A stretch of 64,000 bases of DNA, from the NCBI GenBank assembly GCA_023362775.1, contig JALMGJ010000002.1, positions 56,638,914-56,702,913 of the forward strand. Reading direction: 5' to 3'. Positions 45,285 through 55,903 of this stretch are shown here, in pieces (the stretch's first letter is position 1; every line of letters begins with the position of its first letter). The stretch is from Charina bottae. Taxonomy: Eukaryota > Chordata > Lepidosauria > Squamata > Charinaidae. The notes beneath the pieces were generated by a model, which was not told the DNA's origin, ran no database searches, and worked only from the letters and a program-made list of their open reading frames with translations. A program made the translations under genes and the position numbers.

Positions 45285-45494
45285 TATTTTATTTTATTTA
45301 TTTTATTTATTTTATTTTTTATTTTTTATTATATTAATTTTATTTTATTTTATTTTATATTTTATTTTATATTTTATTTTATATTTTATTTTATTATTTT
45401 ATTTTATTTTATATTTTTATTTTATTATTTTATTTTATTATTATTTTATTTTATTATTTTATTATTTTATTTTATTTTATTATTTATTTTGTTT
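45285..45494. repeat. (TTTTA)n low-complexity array
   Basis: A second TTTTA array runs into the tail of the minus-strand SINE, and probably represents the expanded SINE tail. Confidence 0.9.
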
Positions 45495-45727
45495 GTTTTC
45501 TATCCCACCTTTATTATTTTTATAAATAACTCAAGGCGGCGAACATACCTAATACTCCTTCCTCCTCCTATTTTCCCCACAACAACAACCCTGTGAGGTG
45601 AGTTGGGCTAAGAGAGAGTGACTGGCCCAAGGTCACCCAGCCGGCTTTCATGCCTAAGGTGGGACTAGATCTCACAGACTCCTGGTTTCTAGCCCGTTGC
45701 CTTAACCACAAGACCAAACTGGCTCCC
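45495..45727 (-). mobile_element. tRNA-headed SINE with CR1-like tail
   Basis: The minus strand starts GGGAGCCAGTTTGGTCTTGT. Box A-like TTGTGGTTAAGGC and box B-like GAGATCTAGTCCC follow, then GGCCAGTCACTCTCTCTTAG and GTTGTTGTTGTGGGG. The end is CGCCTTGAGTTATTT with AATAATAAAGGTGGGATA. The head matches the SINEs at 49580 and 53788, but those have Bov-B-like ends. It is not a tRNA gene. Confidence 0.8.
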
Positions 45728-46302
45728 TTTCATCCATAGCCAAAGCATAAAATTTGAAATTAGCAGCTTTACTCTTCAAACATCTTTTGATAGATTTTCC
45801 TATTTCTTAAATTTGCCTGGCTATAGTCTGGTGAGAGAAACTGATTTTAGAAAAATCACTTTTTTTATGAGGACAAATTATATCTGCCACGCTTTCCATA
45901 CATTGCTTAATAAACTCACCATCGGTAAATGGTTTTGATTTTTTTGCAATCAGATTTTCTACCAAATAACTAGCTTTTATAATAGAGTCCTTTTGAGATG
46001 TGACGTATTTTTAAAAAATTGTTGAGACGACACTTTTTTTCAGTTCTGCTAATTTGTCTTTACGACAAATTCCTTGATACGCTTTGAATTTGGCAGCATG
46101 TTTTTCCATATAATGCCTTTTCAAATCGTAGCCTTTGAAAACTGACACATTTTCCCTACAAATTAAGCATAGTGCCTATTGTCTCGACAAAAAAGTACTC
46201 ATCTGTCCATTTTTCGTTGAATACTCTTCCTTCATCCGCAATTTTTCTTTTTTTATTTTCTTTTTTGGGTTCTGTTTTCTGTTGAAACGACGTTGAAGCC
46301 AT
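45727..46302 (-). pseudogene. hAT transposase, N-terminal half (BED finger)
   Basis: It starts ATG at 46302 (MASTSFQQKTEPKKE), then VFNEKWTDEYFFVE. After a frameshift comes the BED-type zinc finger, with CLIC and RHYMEKH supplying the Cys2His2 set, and AYQGICRKDKLAEL. After another frameshift it reads KDSIIKASYLVENLI and FTDGEFIKQCMESVADIICP, a TAA, then EIGKSIKRCLKSKAANFKFY and ALAMDES, where the insertion begins. The layout resembles GTF2IRD2/ZBED-type hAT transposases. It is non-functional. Confidence 0.82.
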
Positions 46303-46746
46303 GCTGGAATAAATTTATTTAGGAATAAATATTTTTTTAAAGAAATAACACAACAAGCCCATCGTAAATTGTTAGGTAGGCAAATAAACAAAGCAAAGTT
46401 TAAGAATCAAATAAGAAAACTTACATGTCTACTTAATAATAATAAGAATAAACGCCTGTTGTCACAGAACACGTGTAGGTAGGTTGAAATATTATATATA
46501 ACGCCAAGTTGCCACAAGCTGACGTGTGTAGCGGGTGGCGGCAGTGTTAGCACTACACTGCCCCCTCCCCTACACAGTGTCCCGTTGTTTCTACCTACGC
46601 AGTCCGCACTCAAGAACCATGCGATTGAGTCACAAAAAATATCACAAAATAATGTTAAAAGTTTACGATTTTGGGGGGCCGCATTACTAGCTGTTCAGGG
46701 CCGCATGCGGCCCATGGGCCGCAGGTTGGACACACCTGTTATAAAG

Positions 46747-46899
46747 GCTCCTCAGGTGTAAAATTTTCTCACACCCATTAGCCTTAATTAAGCTCACATT
46801 CTGGTATGATCTATACATACCTACATGCTTCCAGCTTCCTTTCCAGAACATAATCACCAAACATGTCATCTATAGCCATGTCTTACGCTGGAATTGCAT
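46747..46899. other. Short unassigned gap
   Basis: The DNA between the hAT right flank and the Penelope remnant shows no gene. Confidence 0.4.
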
Positions 46900-48030
46900 T
46901 TCTTCTTACCCATTTGACAAAGATACTGAACTGATGGAATTAAATCAGGCATTTAGGTGACTGAACTACCCATCCACCCAATGACATCAATAGACAAATC
47001 AACACAGCCAGAATAATTTCCTGGGAGGATCTATTATAAAAGAGACCACAACAAAAGAACTCCACTAGTCGTCACCAACATCTCACATCCCAAGCCACTT
47101 AAATGCATTATTAATAAGCTACAACCCATACTTGACAATGACACTGTACTTTCTCAGGCACTGGGTGGAAGGCCCATACTTGGAAACAGACAACCATTCA
47201 ACCTGAAGCAAATTCTCACAAGGAATAAGAAACAACAGAACAGTGATGTTAACATGGAAAACCAAACTCTGCAACCAGCCCCCACATTTACACCAACAGC
47301 ACTATCACAGACTCCAACAACTTCACCACAAGATTAGAGGTACCTTCACATGTTCTTCCTCTAATGCAATCTAGATATATGCCATCTGCCAGCAATGCTA
47401 CTCCAAATTCTTGGATGCACATCCCAAATTTTTTTTAATAGAATTAACAGGCAGAAATTTGACATCAGGACTCAAAAAACAAAGACAAAGTAATATCAGA
47501 GCATTTCAACCTTCCAGAACACTCCAAAGCAGCCATCTTGGAAAAAAGAAACTTCACCAGCATCAATCATTCATTCATTCATTCAATCAATCAATCAATT
47601 ACAAGGCCGCTCAATTCCACAGCTTCTCTGGACAGCTTACAATTTTAAAAAATTAAGACAATACAACGTATATTATGTACTGGTCAGTAACCGTAATAAA
47701 TTGAATTTGAACTTGAACAACATATATTAAAGAAAGAGAATTCAGCACAGAACCAAAAAACCCTGAAAGGGCTCAATCCCATCCTAACCCAAGGCTTGGA
47801 AGAACAGCCAGATCTTTAACAATTTACAAAAAAAAAAAAAAAAGAGTGGGAGCAATATGGATCTCGGAGTCGTATCATTCAACAAAGACCCTGACAACTC
47901 TATCTGACCTAGAGGGAGATTGCTGAACCTACTTACATCAAAAGGTTTCAGGCTATCGCTGAAGGTTTCAACAAAAACAATGGATTTTTAACACAATTAC
48001 AATTGTTAATTAATAAGGTACTTGTAATCT
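46900..48030 (+). pseudogene. Penelope-like element ORF remnant (linker and GIY-YIG)
   Basis: Around 47055-47330 one frame reads RTPLVVTNISHPKPLKCIIN, then LSQALGGRPILGNRQPFNLK and QILTRNKKQQ. This is the region between RT and endonuclease in Penelope-like elements (TPLVVTYN...RPLLAYRQPPNLKQILTRSK-type). Then CSSSNAI...IYAICQQCYSKF resembles the start of the GIY-YIG nuclease, and VISEHFNLPEHSKAAILEKR (about 47490-47550) its C-terminal part. Stops and frameshifts abound, no ATG-led frame remains, and a CR1 fragment (47565-47880) interrupts it. The last piece is about 47880-48030. Confidence 0.72.
47565..47880 (-). mobile_element. Old CR1 tail fragment
   Basis: TTCATTCATTCATTCAATCA, then GGCCGCTCAATTCCACAGCT...GACAGCTTACAATT look like a complemented CR1 tail, followed by a diverged GGAAGAACAGCCAGATCTTT block. 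Confidence 0.5.
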
Positions 48031-48182
48031 GTTTCACATGTCACTTACATCTTGTTTTCTCATCCTTCCCATACCCGCCTCATTCCAATTTGAATTCTAC
48101 ATCAGTAGAACAAACCCCGTTGTTACAGCTAGATCCAGCGCAGCAAAGAAAAACACAAAATTCTCTCTGGGCCACCATAACC

Positions 48183-48725
48183 TGTTAGGTGATGGTTAAC
48201 TATGCGGGGTTCCAGGCAATGAAGTAATCCAAACAACGTGTTGTAAGGCTAACAATATCTTTATTGATAGCATAAGGCAATAATGGATGTATAGTGCATT
48301 ATTGCAAAAAGGTAAAATCAAAGCATAAGCAGAGTTCCATCACCAGAAGTGAGGAAAAAAAAACATCATGGTCTGTGCAAAGACCAGGCAAAGACCAGGC
48401 ATGGTTACAGTTCAGATACAAGTACATGCAGATAGCAGCCTACATAAAGAACAGAAGACATATATATGTAGAACATAAGTATAAAGGACTACCCATGGTT
48501 CATAGCTCACATGTGATTGGTTTAAACATGAGCATCTCTTTTAGTATAGCATTTCTGGTAGTAATTGTACTTACTATAAAGCGTCACACGATGGCAGTGT
48601 TGTGTATTGGCCTTTTTTTTTGTTTTGAGAACGATTCTGATTACGGGTTTATTTTGTCTAGCTAGAGATATCTCAGCACCTGCCATCTACGTCTCAGATG
48701 TTTTGAGAACCAAACTTACAATGCG
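48183..48725 (-). mobile_element. LTR related to the 15.3-kb LTR
   Basis: It starts TGTTAGGTGATGGTTAACTA and shares ordered blocks with the reverse complement of 15272-15882 (TAGCATAAGGCAATAATG, CATTATTGCAAAAAGG, CATAAGCAGAGTTCCATCA, ATGGCAGTGTTG). A minus-strand AATAAAG (+ CTTTATT near 48261) gives orientation. The far end is decayed: I cannot find the matching CA end or a target duplication, so 48725 is approximate. Confidence 0.7.
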
Positions 48726-49149
48726 GAAAACAATGTAGATTGTTTTCACTTGTATTTTTCCACTCTCTGGCCAGACACAGTGGAAGAAAATGCCATGCGT
48801 TTAATTCTGCATAGAATGCTTTAACCAAATAACCTTAACACAATCAACAAGGAATAGTTTGACCACTGCTGGAGCTACAATAATCCAGAGCAAGAATGAT
48901 CTAAAGGCCTGTTTTTTTAGTGGCAAATTACATTTTGTATAATCATTGTGGATAATAGGAACATAGTATGAACTGAGGCTATTAAGGAAGCTTGTTAATA
49001 AAGGTATAAAAGCTTTCATGAATGTGCCAGTATAAACTGGTAAACCTCTCAGTCTTTACAGTTGAGATTTTCTCTCCAAGTACAGCTTTATTCTTCTTTG
49101 TAAGATTTTAAGCAAAACATTGTTTGCGTGAGAAATTAATGTCATTGTT
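48726..49149. other. Non-genic DNA
   Basis: No gene or repeat is recognised. Confidence 0.45.
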
Positions 49150-49280
49150 CTTCCCATCTTTTCTCTTTATGTTTTATTGATTTTATTGTAATTTCTTTGG
49201 TTTGGTTGTTGTGAGCTGCCCAGAGTCGTTGAGAGTCAGGCAGCATACAAGTTTAATAAATTATTATTCTTATTCTTATT
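49150..49280 (+). mobile_element. CR1 tail fragment
   Basis: GTTGTGAGCTGCCCAGAGTC, GAGTCAGGCAGCATACAAGT and TTAATAAATTATTATTC form a CR1-type 3' end. Confidence 0.7.
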
Positions 49281-49435
49281 ACTATTATTTGCATATTGCC
49301 TTCCATCTCTGTTCTTCAGTAGAGATATTTATATGTTCCAATCTCTTCACCGCACAGACTTGTTTCACTTTTGTTGACAAAGAGTTGTTAACACATTAAC
49401 TGCCTCTTCTCTTTCAGTCTTAAAACATTCTGCAT

Positions 49436-49930
49436 GTATTTATTTATTTATTTATTTCAATTTAGGAACCACGTAACTCCAAATGAACTCTGGGTGGCTC
49501 ACAATATAATAAACAATAAAAACACAGTAAAAAGAAAACAAGATGGGTTCTGGTCACTCTATACAAAAATATAGACAAACAGAGCCTGAAAGCCAGTTTG
49601 GTGTAATGGTTAAGGCATCAGGCTAGAAACTGGGAGACACTGAGTTTTAGTCCTGCCTTAGGCACAAAGCCAGCTGAGTGACCTTAGGCCAGTCACTCAT
49701 TCTCAGCCCTGGGAAATAGGCAATGGCAAACCACTTCCAAAAAATCTTCCCAAGAAAACTGCAGGGACTAATCGACGCCAGGATTCACTCTGAATCTGGT
49801 CACTCTATACAAAAATATAGACAAAAATACCTCCAACAAGGGGCTCCATCCATCTTAATCCAAGGTGGGAAAACAACCAGGTATTCAAGGCCTTACAGAA
49901 CACCAAAAAGCCAGAAGGATTTCATCTGTA
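49436..49930 (-). mobile_element. CR1 3' fragment split by a SINE
   Basis: (TTTA)n with AACTCTGGGTGGCTCACAAT (49436-49549) and, after the SINE, GGCTCCATCCATC...CAACCAGGTATTCAAGGCCT (49826-49930) complement a CR1 end. The SINE and its 30-bp duplication sit between. Confidence 0.65.
49580..49795 (+). mobile_element. tRNA-headed SINE with 30-bp flanking duplication
   Basis: AGCCAGTTTGGTGTAATGGT holds a box A-like element and GAGTTTTAGTCC a box B-like one. GGCCAGTCACTCATTCTCAG, AGGCAATGGCAAACCACTTC and CCAAGAAAACTGCAGGGACT follow. A 30-bp sequence from CTGGTCACTCTATAC to AAAATATAGACAAA occurs identically at 49550-49579 and 49796-49825. Confidence 0.85.
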
Positions 49931-50338
49931 CCTCATGCTTTCCTTAACAGCTATTTTATTGTCTCTCACATTCTTGTAGATTTCACTCCTGAATCCAGTT
50001 GTAAAGCCTATCCAGAATAGGCTTCCACATTTCCTTTAAACTCATTTGCCACTATTAGGAAAGAGGGTCCTCCTGGACTCTTGGCTACCGCTAAAACTGC
50101 AGGAGGAAGCCATGGTCAAGGAGGCTGTCACCCAGCTTTCACTGGTGTACCAGTTACAGCTGTACCTGGGCCAGTATGTCCTGGTGACAATAACTCATGT
50201 CCTAATCACAAGTCAGTTGCGCTATAATAATATAGGGCTGCCTTTGGAAATCAACTGGAAGCTGCATCTGGCACAAAATGCAGTGGTTAGTGTGCCAGCA
50301 GCTCAGTCCCACCAATGCAGAATAGCATCTATTTTAAA

Positions 50339-50810
50339 CCGGTTAAACCGCTGAGCCGGTAGTCTGTCGACCACAAGGTTGGCAGTTCGAAACCACGGGG
50401 CGGGGTGAGCTCCCGCCACTAGCTCCAGCTTCTGCCCACCCAGCAGATCGAAAGCATATGCGAGTAGATAAATGGGTACCACTTCGTGGGTCAATCTGCC
50501 GGCGTCCAGCGGAGGGTCGTCCTCCTCGAACCGAAGAAGATCTGGGAACCCCGATAATGGCAGCGGAGGACGACGGACCCAAATCAACAACTTCCTGGAC
50601 GTCAGCAGCCGGCGCGAAGCGAGGCATCCTGGGACATGTAGTCCGATGCCTGCAGCTGAAGAGCCGGTTCCTTTACCTCCTTCCCATCGCGCGCGTAAAA
50701 CATTGTAATGATTGATTGTATAATATAGATATGAATTACATGTATGTAAGCCGCCTAGAGTCCTCCAGTAGGGAGGGGATAGGCGGGGTATAAATAAGAT
50801 AAAAAAAAAA
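50339..50810 (+). mobile_element. Chimeric SINE: tRNA head, unassigned body, CR1-like tail
   Basis: The head has TTAAACCGCTGAGCCGGTAG (box A-like) and GGCAGTTCGAAACCAC (box B-like), then GTGAGCTCCCGCCACTAGCT and CGAGTAGATAAATGGGTACC as in common squamate SINEs. The middle (50500-50700), with GGCATCCTGGGACATGTAGT, I do not recognise. The end GTAAGCCGCCTAGAGTCCTC, GGGGATAGGCGGGGTATAAA and poly-A is a CR1-type 3' end. A perfect 12-bp duplication ATCTATTTTAAA (50327-50338, 50811-50822) shows that the whole is one retroposed unit. Confidence 0.85.
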
Positions 50811-50912
50811 ATCTATTTTAAAGTTGGTGCACCAGTTACAAGTAGGCTTCTGGGCCCAATTCCAAGCACTGGTTATTACCTTTAAAACCCTATGCAATGC
50901 ACTGGTTTATAT

Positions 50913-51159
50913 CAGGGGTCCCCAACCTGTGGGCCACAGTGTGCATGATTGGCTCCTGCCTGCAAACTCTGCTCCCCGGTGCACGCGATTGGCTCCTGCC
51001 TGCAAACCATGCCCCCCGATGCGTGCAATTGGCTCCCGCCTGCAAACCCCACCCCCCATTGCGCACAATTGCTTCCACCTGCAAACCCTGCCCCCCTGGT
51101 CCGTGGAAAATTTTTCTTCCACGGCCAGTCCCTGGTGCCAGAAAGGTTGGAGACCACTG
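50913..51159. mobile_element. hAT MITE (247 bp) with CCAAT-bearing tandem units
   Basis: Ends CAGGGGTCCCCAACCTGTGG and AGAAAGGTTGGAGACCACTG; flanks GTTTATAT (50905-50912) and GTTTACAT (51160-51167), 7/8. The core has four degenerate units with GCGATTGGCTCCTGCCTGCA, clearly related to the 38-bp units at 13893-14005 in a hAT with different termini. Confidence 0.87.
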
Positions 51160-51470
51160 GTTTACATAATGCAATGTCTTGCCACAACAGTATCTGTCCA
51201 TCAAGTTTGGTTATCAAGTGAGAGCTAGCAGAGCTTCTAAATAATAGCCCCTAATTTATGGAATTCTCTTTTCACCTGAATTGCAGCAATGGATTGCTGT
51301 TTTTCAGTATTTGAATTAGGAGCAAGGAAGATGACTTTTGAGCAACAGGATGAAAGATTTTGGCATTGTTCTATTCTTATCAAATTTTGCAGGACCTCCT
51401 TCCCTCTCTTTCCTTTTCTTCAATTACTCATGCTTATCAATTTTGAGTTACAGTGAGATATAAATGCTAA

Positions 51471-52738
51471 TGATTAATTTGTATTTTCTTGTGTTGATTA
51501 ATTCAGCATAATAAAATAAAGCATTAAAATATTTAACTTTTTAAAATCAAACCTTCAATAAACTCACCAAGACTACAATCCTATACATAAACTCCATAGG
51601 ATTTCCTTAAGACTTAGTGATGCATACAATTGTTCTATAAATCAAGAAATTCCAAACACACAAAAATATTTAAATATAAACAATGAAGAATGTGTAAATG
51701 TATATAATTTATTATATTCCATGACTACAAGGAAACTGTTTATATTCAACTAGGCTATTTATTAACTTTTAACATGTTCAAAATCCAGTTAATCAGGGCA
51801 GGAATAAAAGCACTCCAAAACAATATAAAAAACCAATGTGGAAAGGACCCAAGAGAGAAAATTCTGGTCACTGAATTAGTGAACTGGCAGGCAAGCCTCT
51901 ACCCCACATTCACTGACAGCTAGCAGCATTAAGTCTCAATATGCATACAAGCCAAATGAGGTATACAGTAGCTGCAGATCACATACACAGGGAGATTAAT
52001 CCCAAAACCATCTCTTTCTGCTGATCAGAAAAAAAATGCCATTTTAAACAAAGGCAGAAACTGGAAACCAAGGCTGAAAAGAGAAATTGGGTTTATTCCA
52101 TCTCCCCAGCAGCCTCAGAATTAATTGACTAGAATCTTTCAGATACCTGGAAACGTACAGGAATAATTGAAACAGAGGGACAACTAATTTAAAGGATTGG
52201 TAAAAAATTATTAGAAATATTGCGTAAGATTAATTTTATAGGGGTTCTTTTTTGTATTTGAGCCTAATATTGTCTCTATTACTTATGTTATCTGTACAAG
52301 CTTGTGTGTTTTAGGAGCAGACTAGCATTATCTTGTGTTCTGCACAGCATCTCATGTTTTCTTCTATAAGACATCCTTTTAAGTTACTTTCTAAGATTTG
52401 AACAACTGTTCCTTATATCTCCTTTGCCAATGAATATCTGCTTATGAATACTTAAAAGCCCCAAAGGGATTTCATTTAATTCTCTATTTTCATATTTTTT
52501 AAAGTAAAGATTGATTGATTTATGTCTTCTGAGATCAATCAATCAATCCCCAAAAGGGAGGAGGAAAATAGCTGATTTATCTAACCAAACACTCAAAGCT
52601 ACAGGACCAAGGAATTGTATTATAGAATTTATTTCATTTTCTTCTTTTAATTTACCAGAAAGTACACAGGGTATGGGAGCCCTAACTTTCTCACACATTG
52701 GGGCTAGGGGAAAAGATGCCAGGTGTAGCACTCTAGAG
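51471..52738. other. AT-rich non-genic DNA
   Basis: No gene or repeat is recognised. Confidence 0.5.
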
Positions 52739-52843
52739 CAGCGGTCCTCAACCTCGACAACTTTAAGATGTGTGGAATTCTGGCTGGGGAATCTGGAAGT
52801 TGAAGTCCACACATCTTAAAGTTGTCAAGGTTGAGAAACACTG
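52739..52843. mobile_element. Palindromic hAT-type MITE (105 bp)
   Basis: Arms CAGCGGTCCTCAACCTCGAC...TTAAGATGTGTGG and CCACACATCTTAAAGTTGTC...GGTTGAGAAACACTG are inverted copies, as in 954-1089. The flanking 8-mers (CTCTAGAG, CTCTGCTC) match only partly. Confidence 0.78.
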
Positions 52844-53787
52844 CTCTGCTCTAAAAGATGGGTGGTGACAGCAAAAGCTATCAAGCTGCACATCAAAGCA
52901 GGAGATAGCACAAGGGTGTGTAGACCCAGAAGGCGTCAAGGATAGGCTTAAGACTTCCAATCTTTCACTGTACAAGCTCAACCCTGGCACTCAGCATCCT
53001 GTTCAAAATGTCTTTAAGCCTGTTTAAGCTACATAGACAAAAACAGAATGAGATGATGATGATGATGATGATGATGACGACAACAACAACAACAACAACA
53101 ACATAATTTGTATGCCTACTGATTCGCATGTTTCACTCAATTAAGGAAAGTAAAGTCCTTCAAATGTGGACACCATGGAGTTTTCTTCTAAAAGATTAAG
53201 GAAATTAATATGTAAAGCAAATTTTACTATAATTGTTTGCCCTGGATTGAGTTCAAAAGACTTTACAACAACAAGTATTTTCATAAACACTGCAAAGCAT
53301 CACAATACTGCCAACATATTATACTAAATCAAACTCTGTAAAATGTCTTGATTACTGATTTATTGCAACACAAATCTACAACTATAAAAGTTTGTGACTG
53401 ATTATATTTTAATATTACAGAGGAGATAAATATATGTAGCCATAAAACATCTTTTGAATGTCAAGCTCTGTTAGGATGAAACAAGATTTCCAAATTACTA
53501 GCATGGGAATCTAGGTCTTGAAGAGCTGCAAAATCAAAAGCGTACGTCAGTTACAGCTCAGCCACATAAATTTCAAGAATTACCCAATAAAAATTATATA
53601 TTCACCTTAAATATGGGATTGAAATGAAATTGAATCTGATATTCTTAATAATATTTTAAAAGGCTGTATATGCCATTAAGGCTGCAATCCTTTGAATAGT
53701 AATCTGGGAATAAGTATCAATTCTATAATTGAATTTTAGAGAACTGGCTTTGAATAGTAATGTTTAAGACTGCACTATAAGAAATTT
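52844..53787. other. Non-genic DNA with (GAT)n(ACA)n
   Basis: A compound microsatellite, about eight GAT then eight ACA units, lies at 53052-53103. Nothing else is recognised. Confidence 0.6.
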
Positions 53788-54021
53788 TGAGCCAGTTTGG
53801 TGTAGTGGTTAAGGCACCAGGTTAGAAACTGGGAGATTGTGAGTTCTAGTCCCACCTTAGGCACAAAGCCAGCTGGGTGAACCTGGGCCAGTCACTCTCT
53901 CTCAGCCCTAGGAAGGAGGCAATGGCAAATCACTAATAATTCTGAAATCTTGCCAAGAAAACTGCAGAGACTTGTCCAGGCAGTCTCCAAGAATTGGACA
54001 TGGTTGAATGGCAGAAAAAAA
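53788..54021 (+). mobile_element. tRNA-headed SINE with Bov-B-like tail
   Basis: GCCAGTTTGGTGTAGTGGTT (box A-like) and GAGTTCTAGTCCC (box B-like) are followed by GGCCAGTCACTCTCTCTCAG, CAAGAAAACTGCAGAGACTT and an end GAATTGGACATGGTTGAATG resembling Bov-B, then poly-A. A 9-bp duplication AAGAAATTT flanks it (53779-53787, 54022-54030). Confidence 0.87.
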
Positions 54022-54030
54022 AAGAAATTT

Positions 54031-55607
54031 CAGGCTACTTATTGTACTCAAAAGCTTGTGATATAAAATCCACTTAACTTATTTATAAATAAAAATGCAT
54101 GTGATTAATGTTGCAGTTTTAGAAATACCAGAGTTTGGGAATCTTATGTATTAGCCTTACATAAATCCTATAAGCATATAGCTGAATATTTTTTTTAAAA
54201 AATCAATTTAAAATTACCTGACCTTCAAGGTAATTTCACTTGTATAGGTTTCATCTTCTAAAAACACCAGCATTTTGGTATAGAATGCTGGCCCAGCAGG
54301 ATAAGGGAAGAAATTACTTTTTCCATATGGGATGCCATAAAAAAATTAGATATTACAACAGAGATTACCAATTTATGAAGTACAGCAGAGGAAGTATGCC
54401 CTTGTATATGAAAAAGCTGTAATGAAAAATCAAAACATAAAATGTATTTTAAAAATCCATGTAATCAGATGTGAAGAGAATCTTAGTCCCAGAGAGATTA
54501 CATTTTCGTGTAATAGACATTGTTACAGTATTCTGTTACTTTGCCAGTTTTCTTAAATTTGATTAATATAAAATAAGTAAACTGGCCATCTAATAATAAA
54601 TAGCCAACACAATTATGTAAAAATGGAAATAATTTACTCAACTCATATTAAATGCATAATTCAGGATAATAAATGTCTGTTCAGAATATCTGCTACTAGG
54701 TGAAGTCACAAATTTCATTTTAGAAATTTTTATGAACTAGAAACTGTTCTTGTTAGTTCTATAAAACTCTGATTGTGCACTTAATGAAAAATGAAAGCCA
54801 AAATATTACATCAAGTACATTAATCTTTATATTCATTCAAATGAATATAAACATTAAAAAATAACGTCCGATCTCCTATTGCCACGTTGGGATGGAAGAA
54901 CATGCATCAGCTTATTAGCTTATTCCCCCTCATGCCAACATGAGACCCAAACATGTATTCTATGTAGATTTTACAGATTAAAAAAAACCCTAAAACATCC
55001 TTGTTTGTTTACTAAAATATAGCATTAATTTTGCATAACACACCATAACTGCCACTAGTATCAACCCCCCTTTTGAAGCCCACTGAACCACACTTGCTCC
55101 TACAGACATTAGCCCAGGGCTTTTAAAATGAAATAAGTGCTATGATTATCACAGTTCAACTTTTCAAAAAGTTTTGATACTACTAAGTAAAAGGTAATGG
55201 TGGAAGCAGATAAACCAGGAATGATAAAACAGGTATCATAAGTGACTGCAATATAAAAATAATAATTTCAACTTCATAATTCTGGGATTCTGTTTATTAC
55301 ATTAAAAAAGGAGATCATGATATTATTCTAAACATCTCTCTTAAGCAAATGAAGAAAGAAAGAAATGCAAATTGTAGCCATAATCTATTTTTTTTTACAG
55401 AATTCATTTTGTTCCCAACAGCTGTAATCAGGAATCACAACAATCATTGGAAATAGAAAAGAGCGAACAATTGAATTCAGCGGTTTCATTTCTCTCTTGT
55501 TTTTTATTCATTTTGTAACCACGGAGCAAATGAGAAAATCCAACCTAAGTTTCTTTGTTTTTTAAAAAAAGGTGCATTTGTGTTGAGTTTTGTTGTGTTT
55601 TGTTTTG
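54031..55607. other. AT-rich non-genic DNA
   Basis: No gene or repeat is recognised. Confidence 0.5.
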
Positions 55608-55615
55608 TTTTAGAG

Positions 55616-55903
55616 CAGAACTTTCCAAACTTTTCATGTTGGTGACACCTTTTAGACATGCATCATTTCATGACACACTCTTACAGCAGGGCATGATTTC
55701 GCGACACACTCTTACAGCAGGGCACAAGGCAGGCACTAGGACCTGTGTGGAATCACAGCAGGTTTGGAAGCAGCAGGGCACAAGGCAGGCACTAGGACCT
55801 GCGTGGAATCCTGGCAGGGCTCGGAGGCACAAGCAGCCGCGACACACCCAGACACTGCAGCCGACACACTAACGTGTCCCGACACACAGTTTGGAAAGCT
55901 CTG
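55616..55903. mobile_element. hAT MITE (288 bp)
   Basis: Ends CAGAACTTTCCAAACTTTTC and CAGTTTGGAAAGCTCTG; perfect duplication TTTTAGAG (55608-55615, 55904-55911). The core (CACAAGGCAGGCACTAGGAC repeats, ACACTCTTACAGCAGGGCA) is the inverted version of the 34197-34542 core. Confidence 0.9.

Larger units (their letters stand above)
42773..46738 (-). mobile_element. hAT DNA transposon with a broken transposase
   Basis: Inverted ends are CATGGGTGTCCAAACTTTTG and the complement of CAGGTGTGTCCAACCTGCGG. Flanks TTGTAAGG (42765-42772) and TTATAAAG (46739-46746) agree at 6 of 8 positions. It holds the only transposase-coding DNA element in the window. About 1.5 kb of later insertions (44190-45727) split the gene. 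Confidence 0.85.
49955..51470 (+). mobile_element. Old CR1/L3-like LINE hosting two insertions
   Basis: Frames read VLLDSWLPLKLQEEAMVKEA, LQLYLGQYVLVTITHVLITS and IGLPLEINWKLHLAQNAVV, a diverged CR1-clade RT C-terminus. After the SINE it resumes LVHQLQVGFWAQFQALVITF. After the hAT MITE it continues ATAATGCAATGTCTTGCC to an indistinct end. Both insertions have duplications that close the gaps exactly. Confidence 0.72.

Noticed and set aside
44591..45494. Hydrophobic frames full of F, Y, I and L as membrane proteins
   Set aside because: They translate TTTTA repeats.
50339..50410. Possible tRNA gene
   Set aside because: This is the tRNA-derived head of a SINE flanked by a 12-bp target duplication.
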